Origin: a virus
Virus record (IMG/VR): IMGVR_UViG_3300043413_000144
Span: 1 to 35,110 of that record
DNA: 35,110 nt
Strand: one strand, 5' to 3'
Notes under the pieces: generated by a model
What the model saw: only the letters and a program-made list of their open reading frames with translations
What the model was told of the DNA's origin: nothing
Databases searched by the model: none
Translations under genes and position numbers: made by a program
Shown: positions 1 through 6,524 of the stretch, in pieces
Layout: each line of letters begins with the position of its first letter
Position numbering within the stretch: the stretch's first letter is position 1

Positions 1-195
1 TTAGGAGTGGGTGGCAGCCCGGTTGTGGCTATCAATCCACGCCATGACGTGTGACTTGATCCAGCGCAGCGGCTGGTGGTCGATCGGCTTGGGAAACGTG
101 GCGTCTTTATTGCGTAGGTGATAGAGCGCGGTCCGTCCCTTGCCAAGCATTACCAGCAGCTCTTTCTGTTCAATTTTCTCAATTGGCTCAATCAT
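1..195 (-). CDS. AlpA-family HTH regulator / excisionase-like protein
   Basis: A 64-residue protein with the AlpA layout: a short recognition helix region (GKGRTALYHLR), an FPKPI strand segment and a closing W.KS.V..WI helix. AlpA proteins are small MerR-like winged-helix DNA binders that control prophage integrase genes or act as excisionases. I chose ATG at 195 because GGGGAGG lies just upstream and everything before it in the frame is shadow of ssb. It is the last gene of the leftward early operon in view, 10 bp after ssb. That is where lambda-like phages keep xis and int, so an integrase may follow outside the window. The family call is by motif recognition only. Confidence 0.8.
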   Translation of the reverse strand: MIEPIEKIEQKELLVMLGKGRTALYHLRNKDATFPKPIDHQPLRWIKSHVMAWIDSHNRAATHS

Positions 196-205
196 AATGC
201 CTCCC

Positions 206-685
206 CTAGAACGGCAGATCGTCTTCAAAATCAATTGGCGGCTCGTTGTAAACTGGCGGTGCCGGTTGCTGAGCTTGGCGGCCATATCCGCCCTGTGGCT
301 GTGATGCTGGTGGTTGTTGCGGATGGCCCTGCTGCGGTCTGCCGCCAAGCATCTGCAGTACGCCGGTGAAGCTATCGACCAACACTTCAGTGGTGTAGCG
401 GTCGCTGCCATCCTGCGCCTGCCATTTTCTGGTCTGCAGCTTGCCTTCGACGTAGACCTGCGTCCCTTTCTTGAGGTGCTTTCCTGCAACCTCAGCCAAC
501 GCGCCCAAGAAAACAACCCGGTGCCACTCGGTGCGCTCTTTCTGCTCACCGGTCTGCTTGTCGCGCCATGATTCTGAGGTGGCCAGGGTGATGGAGGTCA
601 CCGCGCCGCCGCCCTGGTTGTAGCGCACTTCCGGATCCTGACCCAGATTGCCGATCAGGATTACCTTGTTGATGCCTCGTTTCAT
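206..685 (-). CDS. ssb: Single-stranded DNA-binding protein
   Basis: This 159-residue protein has the bacterial SSB form. An N-terminal OB fold (about residues 1-115) opens with [16 protein letters not shown] and holds the typical EWHRVVFLG and YVEGKL.TRKW segments. A Gln/Pro/Gly-rich linker follows, and then the acidic tip DFEDDLPF that docks partner proteins. It would coat single-stranded DNA during phage replication and recombination, and the intact tip suggests it can recruit host repair and replication proteins. The stop overlaps the upstream gene by 4 bp (ATGA), so translation is coupled. The length is close to that of host SSB, slightly shorter because the linker is short. Confidence 0.97.
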   Translation of the reverse strand: MKRGINKVILIGNLGQDPEVRYNQGGGAVTSITLATSESWRDKQTGEQKERTEWHRVVFLGALAEVAGKHLKKGTQVYVEGKLQTRKWQAQDGSDRYTTEVLVDSFTGVLQMLGGRPQQGHPQQPPASQPQGGYGRQAQQPAPPVYNEPPIDFEDDLPF

Positions 686-936
686 TCTGCGATCCTTTTG
701 AATTCAACAACCATGTTGTCGTTGTCATCCACGTCAACCAGCACTTCGTAGGTTGGCAGCTGCTCGCCCAGTTCAACCTCATCAAATGCCGGGTGCTCGG
801 CGGTGTAGGTTGCGGTGTCGCGGTAGAGGTTGTGCTCGATATCCAGCACGACCATATCTTTCTGGATGGCCCGCATCAGCTCATAGTCATGGCGTCTGAA
901 CCGGTCACCCTGTATTGCAAATTTTCCGAGTCGCAT
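682..936 (-). CDS. Hypothetical early protein, 84 residues
   Basis: I do not recognise a family. The protein is acidic in its second half ([13 protein letters not shown]), has no membrane segment and no cysteine pairs, and begins [22 protein letters not shown] at 936 is preceded by GAGGAAA at a good distance; a longer in-frame opening upstream belongs to the shadow of the next gene. Its end overlaps the ssb start by 4 bp, which places it firmly in the leftward early operon. Genes in this position in lambda-like phages are often small host-takeover or accessory recombination proteins, but nothing in the sequence shows which. Confidence 0.75.
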   Translation of the reverse strand: MRLGKFAIQGDRFRRHDYELMRAIQKDMVVLDIEHNLYRDTATYTAEHPAFDEVELGEQLPTYEVLVDVDDNDNMVVEFKRIAE

Positions 937-949
937 GGTTTTTCCTCTA

Positions 950-1156
950 TCAGTTTCCCTTGCGCTCGTAGATAGCGCCAGGGGATAGAATGCTTTGGTT
1001 ATCGGCGAGCTGCGACATCTCGAACCCGCCATCCTTATCAAGTACCGCCATCGAATCGAACTCATAGCGGCGGCCGAACTCATCAACAAACCACTCTGGG
1101 ACTTTCTGGCCCCGGATCGTGATGGTCTCCGGCCCCTTCTCAACAATTGCAGCCAT
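950..1156 (-). CDS. Hypothetical early protein, 68 residues
   Basis: A small soluble acidic protein, family not recognised. It starts MAAIVEKGPETITIRGQKVPEWFVDEFGRRYEFD, which suggests a small beta-rich fold in the N-terminal half. It sits between the 84-residue gene (13 bp gap) and the 68-residue CKHC protein (10 bp gap) in the leftward operon, with even spacing and matching base composition. That context is the main reason to accept it as a gene. Confidence 0.7.
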   Translation of the reverse strand: MAAIVEKGPETITIRGQKVPEWFVDEFGRRYEFDSMAVLDKDGGFEMSQLADNQSILSPGAIYERKGN

Positions 1157-1166
1157 GCCTTTACCC

Positions 1167-1373
1167 TTATCTCTTCGCCATTGCCTTAAGGCAGTGTTTG
1201 CAGGTCACCGCTTCCGGTTTATCCGTGAGCGATGCTGCGTGTTTTTGCTTGACCATCAGTTGGTCGCACTTTCTGACGTAGTAGGGCACCAATCCTTCAC
1301 GATCCCACTGGTCGTAGGCTTCTTGCTGATACCCTGGCTGAACATCAGCCCACTCCTTGAGGTGTACCTTCAT
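1167..1373 (-). CDS. Hypothetical early protein with C-terminal CKHC motif
   Basis: A 68-residue basic protein of unknown function. The C-terminal segment carries a single CKHC knuckle (VTCKHCLKAM) and another cysteine further upstream (VRKCDQL). It could form half of a zinc site or a metal-bridged dimer, but a full zinc ribbon is not present. The N-terminal half has several tryptophan and tyrosine residues (EWADVQPGYQQEAYDQW). ATG at 1373 overlaps the end of the upstream NUMOD1-like gene by 4 bp, so the two are translationally coupled. Confidence 0.72.
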   Translation of the reverse strand: MKVHLKEWADVQPGYQQEAYDQWDREGLVPYYVRKCDQLMVKQKHAASLTDKPEAVTCKHCLKAMAKR

Positions 1374-1789
1374 CCTGCCACCTGCTCTGTTTTGGCTACT
1401 TGCCAGCGGTAGCCGCGGTGGTGCTTCTGCTCTCCGCGCAGGCAGCGGGAGATCATCTCCCGGTCAAACCCCATCTGGCGGTGTGCCTCGTGGATGCTGC
1501 CGAACTGGACGGTCTGGCCGTTGCGATAGGTGCCGATCACCGGCTTGCACTCCCACTGTGACGGGGTGACCTTGTCCACATAGAGGCGGCGGCCTGATGC
1601 CGGTGCCCCGAGCGAGTTGAAGATCTGGCATTTCTCAACCCGGGTATCGAATCTCGGTTCGCGGTGAATGGCTGCGATGATCCCGCTGGCCCGCGAGATG
1701 CTGACGTTGAACTCGGCCGCCACGTCAGCGCTGACGGCCCCCTGTGCTCTGGTGTGAACCCACTCGGCCACGTCTTGAACGATGCTCAT
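1370..1789 (-). CDS. HTH / NUMOD1-like DNA-binding protein
   Basis: A 139-residue protein with two recognisable parts. Residues about 1-50 look like a winged or tetrahelical HTH (GAVSADVAAEFNVSISRASGIIAAIH). The C-terminal half (IGTYRNGQTVQFGSIHEAHRQMGFDREMISRCLRG) matches the NUMOD1-type repeat, a short helix-turn-helix module often attached to homing endonucleases. No HNH or GIY-YIG nuclease part is present, so it is probably a stand-alone DNA-binding regulator or the remnant of a homing protein. It overlaps both neighbours by 4 bp, consistent with coupled translation in the leftward operon. The role in the phage cycle is not visible. Confidence 0.72.
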   Translation of the reverse strand: MSIVQDVAEWVHTRAQGAVSADVAAEFNVSISRASGIIAAIHREPRFDTRVEKCQIFNSLGAPASGRRLYVDKVTPSQWECKPVIGTYRNGQTVQFGSIHEAHRQMGFDREMISRCLRGEQKHHRGYRWQVAKTEQVAG

Positions 1790-2373
1790 AAAGACCCACC
1801 TTCCTGTTTTTGCTCTTTGTGGAGCAAGTCATCGTGAGATGGTCCGATAATGGATTGAGGGTCTTCACCAGCAAACCTGATAACCTGTCTCCATACGCTA
1901 TCCAAAGTCCTGCGATAAACGTTCTCCATGGGGCGGTGAGCAACCTGCTGGTGCCAGCTAGTAACTGCAAAATCAAGCAGACTCAGATCTTGTTGATGTG
2001 GAAGTTTTCCTGCCAGTGCCGCGTCGCACCGTGATGGGAATGACTGCGTTTGCGGAACTTCGCCGATTGCCTCCCTCAGCAGCTCCGCCATCACACCACA
2101 CTGGCGGGTTGCATCTGCAAGCTGTTCGGCCAGTTCCTGATCGCGCTTGTTTGCCAGCCCAAGCACCACATATCCAGGCTTTTGCTCGAAGTCGGTGATG
2201 TAACTGACCGTCCTTTCCACAAAATTTCCGTTGAACTTGCCATCCCAAGACTTGAGAATCAGGGTGTCGCCGACTTGGAAGTTGCGATCGGTGTTGTTGC
2301 GGATCTCGAATGTCTTCTCGCCGTTGACAACTGCAGCGAAGTATTCCGGCTTAATCTTGAGCTCGTGTTTCAT
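1786..2373 (-). CDS. DUF3850 (ASCH-like) domain protein
   Basis: The first 75 residues match DUF3850, a small ASCH/PUA-like beta barrel thought to bind RNA or modified nucleotides: HELKIKPEYFAAVVNGEKTFEIR, then FQVGDTLILKSWD and GYVVLGL. Residues about 76-110 are a helical segment (ELAEQLADATRQCGVMAELLREA) and the rest is hydrophilic, so this looks like a fusion of the DUF3850 barrel to a phage-specific tail. ATG at 2373 has AAGGGG at a good distance and lies 10 bp after the small membrane peptide gene. Molecular function is unknown; the domain call is from family motifs. Confidence 0.8.
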   Translation of the reverse strand: MKHELKIKPEYFAAVVNGEKTFEIRNNTDRNFQVGDTLILKSWDGKFNGNFVERTVSYITDFEQKPGYVVLGLANKRDQELAEQLADATRQCGVMAELLREAIGEVPQTQSFPSRCDAALAGKLPHQQDLSLLDFAVTSWHQQVAHRPMENVYRRTLDSVWRQVIRFAGEDPQSIIGPSHDDLLHKEQKQEGGSL

Positions 2374-2383
2374 CGCAATCCCC

Positions 2384-2464
2384 TTAAATCAGTGCCAGCG
2401 CCACGAAAGCGGCCAGTGTGTTGAGTGCCAGAATGGTGAGTCCGGCGGCTTGTTGTTTGGTCAT
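2384..2464 (-). CDS. 26-residue membrane peptide
   Basis: A very short gene starting MTKQQAAGLTILALNT and ending in an uninterrupted hydrophobic stretch (LAAFVALALI): one predicted transmembrane helix after a short polar start. Its ATG overlaps the stop of the upstream 78-residue gene (ATGA), GGAAG stands at ribosome-binding distance, and it fills an otherwise empty stretch of the operon. Together these make it more than a chance opening. Small one-helix peptides in phage early operons often modulate host membrane enzymes or superinfection, but no function can be assigned here. Confidence 0.6.
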   Translation of the reverse strand: MTKQQAAGLTILALNTLAAFVALALI

Positions 2465-2697
2465 ATCTTCCATCCGTCCTGGTCGAGTGTGGGTGCAATG
2501 GTCACCATGTCTTGCCACACGCGCACCACCTGCTCATCGCACAGGGCAGGGGCGTTATCGTCGGCATGCTGGCCGACGGCGATCATGGTTGGTGTGGCCT
2601 GTTTCGGTACCAGTACCCAGCCTTCCGGCAGTTCAATCTCGAGCGTTTCGGCGTAGAACAGCTGCATGCGCATTGTCGGTGTGAGTTGGATTTTCAT
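2461..2697 (-). CDS. Hypothetical early protein, 78 residues
   Basis: Unknown function. It is a soluble, slightly acidic protein (MKIQLTPTMRMQLFYAETLEIELPEGW at the start, two later Trp-containing segments), with no membrane helix and no clear catalytic motif. It overlaps the methyltransferase gene upstream and the membrane-peptide gene downstream by 4 bp each. The start is preceded by GGGGAGGCAGC, the same junction sequence that precedes the methyltransferase and clamp genes. Confidence 0.72.
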   Translation of the reverse strand: MKIQLTPTMRMQLFYAETLEIELPEGWVLVPKQATPTMIAVGQHADDNAPALCDEQVVRVWQDMVTIAPTLDQDGWKI

Positions 2698-3527
2698 GCT
2701 GCCTCCCCGTTGTCGATGCGCTGCTCTTCATCCGGATGCAGCAGGCGGCTGGCCATATTGGTGGCGCAGGTCAGGGTGGTGGCGTCATAGCTACCGCTAT
2801 CGATGATGTCGCGCACGTAGCCGGCCAGCAGGTTGGTGTTGCTCGGGGTGAGCAGTTCAACCTCATCGACCTGGTAAATCACCGCCTTGACGGCAGGGAA
2901 GTTGAGCCAGTCTGCCAGTGGCTCGATATCGGCCAGCGGGTTGACCGGCGCGCTGGCGGCCTCTGCTGCCGGCGCTTCATTGCCCCAGCAGTCCCAACCG
3001 GCGGCGGATTCGCGGGCGAACAGCTCGATGCGCGGCACGTCACCGCACATTTTCTGGATGGCAACGCGAAACTCGTTCGGCTTCTGGCTGTGCTTGCCAA
3101 CCTCTGCCTCGATGACGGCCCGCACGGCGCGATCCTTGATGAGCTCGCTCACCTTGCCGCGCACCCCTATCAGGGCAGACTCAGATCCCGCCCGGGTGGT
3201 GAAGCCCATGCCGAAGTGGGGGAGCCAGCGCTTGGTCATCTTGCGCCAGACAAAGCCGTTCATGTTGACCAGGCGGAAGCCCCACGCCTTGCACAGGTCG
3301 ATGGCTTCTTGCGGCATGCTGCCGACCCACCACATCACCAGCAGGCAGTGATCGTCAGCGAGCTTGGCAACCGGCAGTGCAGCCATGTCGGCCAGACTGG
3401 TGACGGTGTATTGCGCCTCAGCAGAGCTGGTCATGCTGCCGCCGGTGTTCTTGTTGTTGAACTGCCAAGCTGGGTCGGCGTAGATGACGCGGTATTTGCG
3501 ATCGGTGTTGAAGATGTCGATGTTCAT
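2694..3527 (-). CDS. MT-A70 family adenine-N6 DNA methyltransferase
   Basis: The first 175 residues match the MT-A70 family. YRVIYADPAWQF carries the DPPW-type catalytic motif in the variant DPAW, followed by LLVMWWVGSMPQEAI and KHSQKPNEF. These enzymes transfer a methyl group from S-adenosylmethionine to adenine N6, and phage versions usually methylate DNA and help evade host restriction. The last 80 or so residues form an acidic extension after WDCWGNEA that ends LLHPDEEQRIDNGEAA and is not part of the core. ATG at 3527 sits behind GAGGATGCAGC and overlaps the clamp gene by 4 bp. The target sequence cannot be read from the protein. Confidence 0.92.
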   Translation of the reverse strand: MNIDIFNTDRKYRVIYADPAWQFNNKNTGGSMTSSAEAQYTVTSLADMAALPVAKLADDHCLLVMWWVGSMPQEAIDLCKAWGFRLVNMNGFVWRKMTKRWLPHFGMGFTTRAGSESALIGVRGKVSELIKDRAVRAVIEAEVGKHSQKPNEFRVAIQKMCGDVPRIELFARESAAGWDCWGNEAPAAEAASAPVNPLADIEPLADWLNFPAVKAVIYQVDEVELLTPSNTNLLAGYVRDIIDSGSYDATTLTCATNMASRLLHPDEEQRIDNGEAA

Positions 3528-4183
3528 GCTGCATCCTCAACAGGACCCACAGCACACGGCATGATGATGGCTTTGGCGCCAGCGTAGTGGCGGCTCTGCA
3601 GATCGACCTCGATAGCCGTTTTTGCACCGCGCAGGTTAACGGCGCATTGCGGGTATGGGCTGCCGAGCTCTTTACATGCTTTGGCAACGCGAGCGCAGAA
3701 GTCGAAGTTGATCCCGATGCGGTCGGTAGGGATGGCCTCGCCAGTTGGCACAACACGCTCCCAGTCAGGGAACTTGCCATCAATCTTGTGGAAGAAGGCG
3801 CATTGCTGGTGGCCCTGACCATCAAGAACAGCGGCCGCTGTCGGTGGTACATCCTCAAACTCGCCGGTGATGCGGTTTCTCACCTTCATGTTGAATGGTG
3901 TCACCTCAACGCAGCGCGCTACACCGATGTTGCTCTCATCGTCATAAAAAAGGTCGAGGTTGTGAGCCTTAGCCGGGATCTTGCCTTTGATGGCAATAAT
4001 CATCTGCTCATCAGGGCGCAGGTCTGACTCGTATGGTGAGACGAACATCACATGACCATCGGTAGCGACGATGTGTGATTTGGTGATCATGATGCCGTTC
4101 AGGTAGTAGCGCACATCATTCTTGGCCTGAAACAGCATGGCGGCCTTGACCAGTGCGGCAGGTACGGTGGCGATGTGTTTCAT
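3524..4183 (-). CDS. Sliding-clamp (DnaN-like) homologue, two domains
   Basis: This 219-residue protein resembles the second and third domains of the bacterial beta clamp. YYLNGIMITKSHIVATDGHVMFV corresponds to the ATDGHRLA motif of domain 2, KIDGKFPDWERVVP corresponds to the VDGRFPDYRRVLP segment, and AKAIIMPCAVG corresponds to the C-terminal YVVMPMRL strand. Domain 1 of the usual 366-residue protein is missing. A two-domain clamp would need to form a trimer to close a ring, as T4 gp45 does, or could act as a decoy or loader-binding protein. I chose ATG at 4183, behind GGGGATGCAGC. It overlaps the DUF4406 gene by 4 bp. Confidence 0.82.
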   Translation of the reverse strand: MKHIATVPAALVKAAMLFQAKNDVRYYLNGIMITKSHIVATDGHVMFVSPYESDLRPDEQMIIAIKGKIPAKAHNLDLFYDDESNIGVARCVEVTPFNMKVRNRITGEFEDVPPTAAAVLDGQGHQQCAFFHKIDGKFPDWERVVPTGEAIPTDRIGINFDFCARVAKACKELGSPYPQCAVNLRGAKTAIEVDLQSRHYAGAKAIIMPCAVGPVEDAA

Positions 4184-4521
4184 GCTGCATCCCCTGTGTT
4201 TTCCGGATACCAGACAAAGCCATCTTCGGCTTGGCGGATGACCTTGCCGCACTTCATGGCGAGGTTGAATTCGGCGGTGGCGCCTTGGGAGTTAATCCAG
4301 GCAGGCAGCATGATTACCTCATCGGCCATCATCACCATGGGGCAGCAAATCTGCATGTATTGCTGCTGGGTTAGGCCGTCCGGCAGGGTTGCCGGGTTGA
4401 GTACGACGTGGCCTTTTTGCTGCTGGTGGAGCGCTTCGGTGTTGAAGGCAGGGCGGTTGTATTCCGGCAGGCCAGACATTGGCCCTGCGATGTAGACGAT
4501 TTTGCGTTGTTGGTTCGACAT
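4180..4521 (-). CDS. DUF4406 protein, deoxyribosyltransferase-like fold
   Basis: This 113-residue protein opens KIVYIAGPMSGLPEYNRPAF, the hallmark of DUF4406, which is related to nucleoside 2-deoxyribosyltransferases. YMQICCPMVMMADEVIMLPAW and SQGATAEFNLAM follow, matching the conserved active-site region of the superfamily. A role in nucleotide metabolism or base handling during phage replication is possible, but no substrate is known for this family. It is the first gene of the leftward early operon, 26 nt after the predicted transcription start, with GGGA before ATG at 4521. Confidence 0.88.
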   Translation of the reverse strand: MSNQQRKIVYIAGPMSGLPEYNRPAFNTEALHQQQKGHVVLNPATLPDGLTQQQYMQICCPMVMMADEVIMLPAWINSQGATAEFNLAMKCGKVIRQAEDGFVWYPENTGDAA

Positions 4522-4553
4522 GGTTCATCCCGTTTACTGGTGTATCTGGGATA

Positions 4554-4582
4554 AAAATACGATATGTATTTGGATTGGTCAA
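4554..4582 (-). promoter_or_regulatory. Leftward early promoter (PL-like)
   Basis: Read on the minus strand, TTGACC (4577-4582) and TATTTT (4554-4559) are separated by 17 bp, a good sigma70 arrangement. Transcription would start near 4547 and run into the DUF4406 gene. Both hexamers overlap repressor operators, so CI binding should shut the promoter off. Confidence 0.75.
4556..4570. promoter_or_regulatory. Repressor operator OL1
   Basis: AATACGATATGTATT, a dyad of AATAC and GTATT arms around five bases. It covers the -10 hexamer of the leftward promoter and matches the operators in the CI-Cro intergenic region, so it is inferred to bind CI and/or Cro. Confidence 0.75.
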
Positions 4583-4595
4583 TACGATTTGTATT
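4581..4595. promoter_or_regulatory. Repressor operator OL2
   Basis: AATACGATTTGTATT, the same dyad with one centre base changed, 25 bp from OL1. It touches the -35 hexamer of the leftward promoter. The two sites lie about 2.5 helical turns apart. Confidence 0.72.
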
Positions 4596-4613
4596 TTTTA
4601 GTGCTTGGGCATG

Positions 4614-4639
4614 AAAAAGCCCACCGTACTGGTGGGCTT
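4614..4639 (-). terminator. Intrinsic terminator of the lipoprotein cassette
   Basis: A 9-bp stem (AAGCCCACC at 4617-4625 with GGTGGGCTT at 4631-4639) and a 5-base loop. On the minus strand it is followed by a run of T. It lies just after the stop of the 4670-5140 gene and would keep its transcript from entering the early operon. Confidence 0.85.
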
Positions 4640-4669
4640 ACGTGACTTCCTGCGTTTGCAAGCTGGCAA

Positions 4670-5140
4670 TCAGTTTGAGGATGGATAAATCAGGTGGTAG
4701 CTATTCATCTTGAGTGGGATGCCACAGAAGTCCATCGAGGCTTGCTTGCCACTTATCATCACTGTTGGCTTGCCATCAAGCCGAACATAGAAGTGATGAT
4801 GGTGGCCGCTAACCTTGCTGTCATCCACGTTAAAGTAGATCTCCTTTTGCCATCCTAGATCAGTCCCCCTCCAGTAGGTGTCTATTCCTTCTGCATATGA
4901 AGCGGTCATACCAACAACGGATGATGCTGATACTGGTGGGCAGGCTTCAACAAGATACTTAATTGCCAAAGACTTCTCTTCATCATGCCCTTTTACCCCG
5001 GTACTTTCGAATGCTGGCAATCTCGTCTCTGCTACAACATCTTCACTTTCATGGGGTATTGCTCCGTCTTGCTTACCTGAGTCGCAAGCAGACAGCATAA
5101 AAACCATGCCGCAAAATAGTAAAATTCGTTGTTTATACAT
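4670..5140 (-). CDS. Putative lipoprotein, lysogenic-conversion candidate
   Basis: A 156-residue protein with a lipoprotein signal: basic start MYKQR, hydrophobic core ILLFCGMVFM and lipobox LSAC, giving Cys19 as the lipidated residue. Asp at the next position is the inner-membrane retention signal in enterobacteria, so it may stay in the inner membrane. The mature part is soluble, with three more cysteines and a GHHHHFYVRLDGKP segment. I know no family for it. It has a good AGGTGAT ribosome site and its own terminator, and is more A+T-rich than the phage genes around it. These suggest a gene expressed in the lysogen to alter the host surface or block superinfection. Confidence 0.82.
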   Translation of the reverse strand: MYKQRILLFCGMVFMLSACDSGKQDGAIPHESEDVVAETRLPAFESTGVKGHDEEKSLAIKYLVEACPPVSASSVVGMTASYAEGIDTYWRGTDLGWQKEIYFNVDDSKVSGHHHHFYVRLDGKPTVMISGKQASMDFCGIPLKMNSYHLIYPSSN

Positions 5141-5160
5141 AGATCACCTAAAAGTCAGTG

Positions 5161-5793
5161 TTAACCCTGTTGTTCCACTGTGTGGACTTTCCATTTTGTA
5201 CGGTCTGCGTCATCCCCATCACCGCCAAACTGAATGTCGCAGAACCATCCAGATCGCAGCATTGCCCCGGCTGCATTTTGGCTGTCTACATGTGTTCTTA
5301 TGGCGTATCGCTCATTGCCTTTATACCTGGTCATATCAGGAACAAAAGGGAAGTCGGCAGACGCTGGTGATATGAGCTGTTCGGTGATGATGTTGTTGCA
5401 GATGATGCCAGCCATCACAGACCGATCTGGGATGTCCAGCTCATTGATGTGTTGCAGGAAACGTTCACGGTTATTGTCGCTCTCTGTCTTGCACCATCCG
5501 AACACATCCACCAGCTTGAGATCCTGAGACTTGCTGACGGCCAGATCGCCAATGCAGTTGGTATAACCTGCAACATCCGATTTATCTGCCCCGTAGTAGG
5601 CCATCAGCGTTGGCACGATATCGTCGCGCCGATCTTCCAAATCCTGCTTTCCGAACCATGCCAAGTTTTTATCAGAAAGCTGGCTAATGACATCTACATT
5701 CCCCTTCATTTCATCCCAGCTAAGTGGAGGCTTGTTATCACCGCACCCGAACTGAATAAAAGATAAAGCAATGATTATAAATCTTATTTTCAT
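5161..5793 (-). CDS. Putative lipoprotein, 210 residues
   Basis: MKIRFIIIALSFIQFGCGDNK is a lipoprotein signal with lipobox FGC and lipidated Cys17. The mature region is hydrophilic and contains several cysteines (NCIGDL, WCKTE, IICNN, WFCDI), which could form disulfides in the periplasm. I chose ATG at 5793 because GCGGGG lies at the right distance; a TTG four codons upstream is possible. It is 20 bp from the next lipoprotein gene and the pair is probably co-transcribed. The family is not recognised. Its lower G+C and position between CI and the leftward operon fit a lysogenic-conversion gene. Confidence 0.8.
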   Translation of the reverse strand: MKIRFIIIALSFIQFGCGDNKPPLSWDEMKGNVDVISQLSDKNLAWFGKQDLEDRRDDIVPTLMAYYGADKSDVAGYTNCIGDLAVSKSQDLKLVDVFGWCKTESDNNRERFLQHINELDIPDRSVMAGIICNNIITEQLISPASADFPFVPDMTRYKGNERYAIRTHVDSQNAAGAMLRSGWFCDIQFGGDGDDADRTKWKVHTVEQQG

Positions 5794-5815
5794 ATTACCC
5801 CGCAATCACATTTGT

Positions 5816-6232
5816 TTATTTTAAGGCGTTGATACCAAATCCTATGGCCATTGAAGCAAACGTTCTGACCTTATCCTGATCACCCTCATCAATAGCGGCT
5901 GTTAACCTATAACCAAGCGTCAGCGTGTACGGCAGGGCCATTGATTTGAGAATGGATATCCCTTTGGCAGACAGCACCGCCTCTTTCAGTCCGATATCAT
6001 CCTGCACGTTCGCGTCGATATAGTCCGCCTCTACCAGCCATGACCATGACGCCATGATCAGCGATGCCTCTTCGGTCATCGCCTCAATCCCATCTCCCCT
6101 GTCTTCACTGGCTGATCCATGTACTGTATATTCTTCCAGTGCTATATCTATTGGCATCGGGAAGGCCTGATAGAGCGCGGCAAAGGTCTTACCGGCAATC
6201 ATGTCGAACTGTTCAATATTGGAGGTTGTCAT
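5816..6232 (-). CDS. Hypothetical protein of the lysogeny cassette, 138 residues
   Basis: An acidic, mostly helical protein (MTTSNIEQFDMIAGKTFAALYQAFPMP near the start, then WSWLVEADYI and a C-terminal helix AIGFGINALK). Family not recognised. There is no signal peptide. ATG at 6232 has AGGA upstream, and its start codon overlaps the start of the opposite-strand gene at 6231 (shared CATG), so the two openings are mutually exclusive for initiating ribosomes only at RNA level. It precedes the two lipoprotein genes and may share their transcript. A superinfection-exclusion or host-defence role is possible but not shown. Confidence 0.7.
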   Translation of the reverse strand: MTTSNIEQFDMIAGKTFAALYQAFPMPIDIALEEYTVHGSASEDRGDGIEAMTEEASLIMASWSWLVEADYIDANVQDDIGLKEAVLSAKGISILKSMALPYTLTLGYRLTAAIDEGDQDKVRTFASMAIGFGINALK

Positions 6233-6506
6233 GTCTGATCCTGATGTTAAGGGTAAGGATGAAGTGCAGGGCGGGGCCACGAAACGGGATTTTTTGCGGG
6301 CCGATCTGCTGCGGGTAATGAATTACGGGGTGGTGGGTACTTGGGACAGCCAGCGGTGCGGAGAGTATTTTGCAGCCAGGCTGCCGGAGATTGAGCCAGC
6401 GATGTTGTTTGATGTGCTGGCCGAGGTGATGGTGAGCGGGCCGAAAAAGGCCTACCAGCGTGGGCAGGATGATGCGCTGGCAATGATACGGAAGGCGCTG
6501 AAATAA
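6231..6506 (+). CDS. Hypothetical protein, 91 residues
   Basis: A small helical protein with KRDFLRADLLRVMNYG and WDSQRCGEYFAARLPEIEPAMLFDVLAEVM segments; family not recognised. It reads rightward while its neighbours on both sides read leftward. GGAGG stands 5 bp before ATG at 6231, the strongest start signal nearby. The gene ends 18 bp before the 3' end of cI, so the two converge. Being alone on its strand, it needs its own promoter, which I could not locate inside the overlapping gene. Confidence 0.7.
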   Translation: MSDPDVKGKDEVQGGATKRDFLRADLLRVMNYGVVGTWDSQRCGEYFAARLPEIEPAMLFDVLAEVMVSGPKKAYQRGQDDALAMIRKALK

Positions 6507-6524
6507 ACCATCCATGGTCTATCC

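Noticed and set aside
2736-3587. 283-codon plus-strand opening
   Set aside because: Antisense to the MT-A70 methyltransferase gene, whose motifs are convincing.
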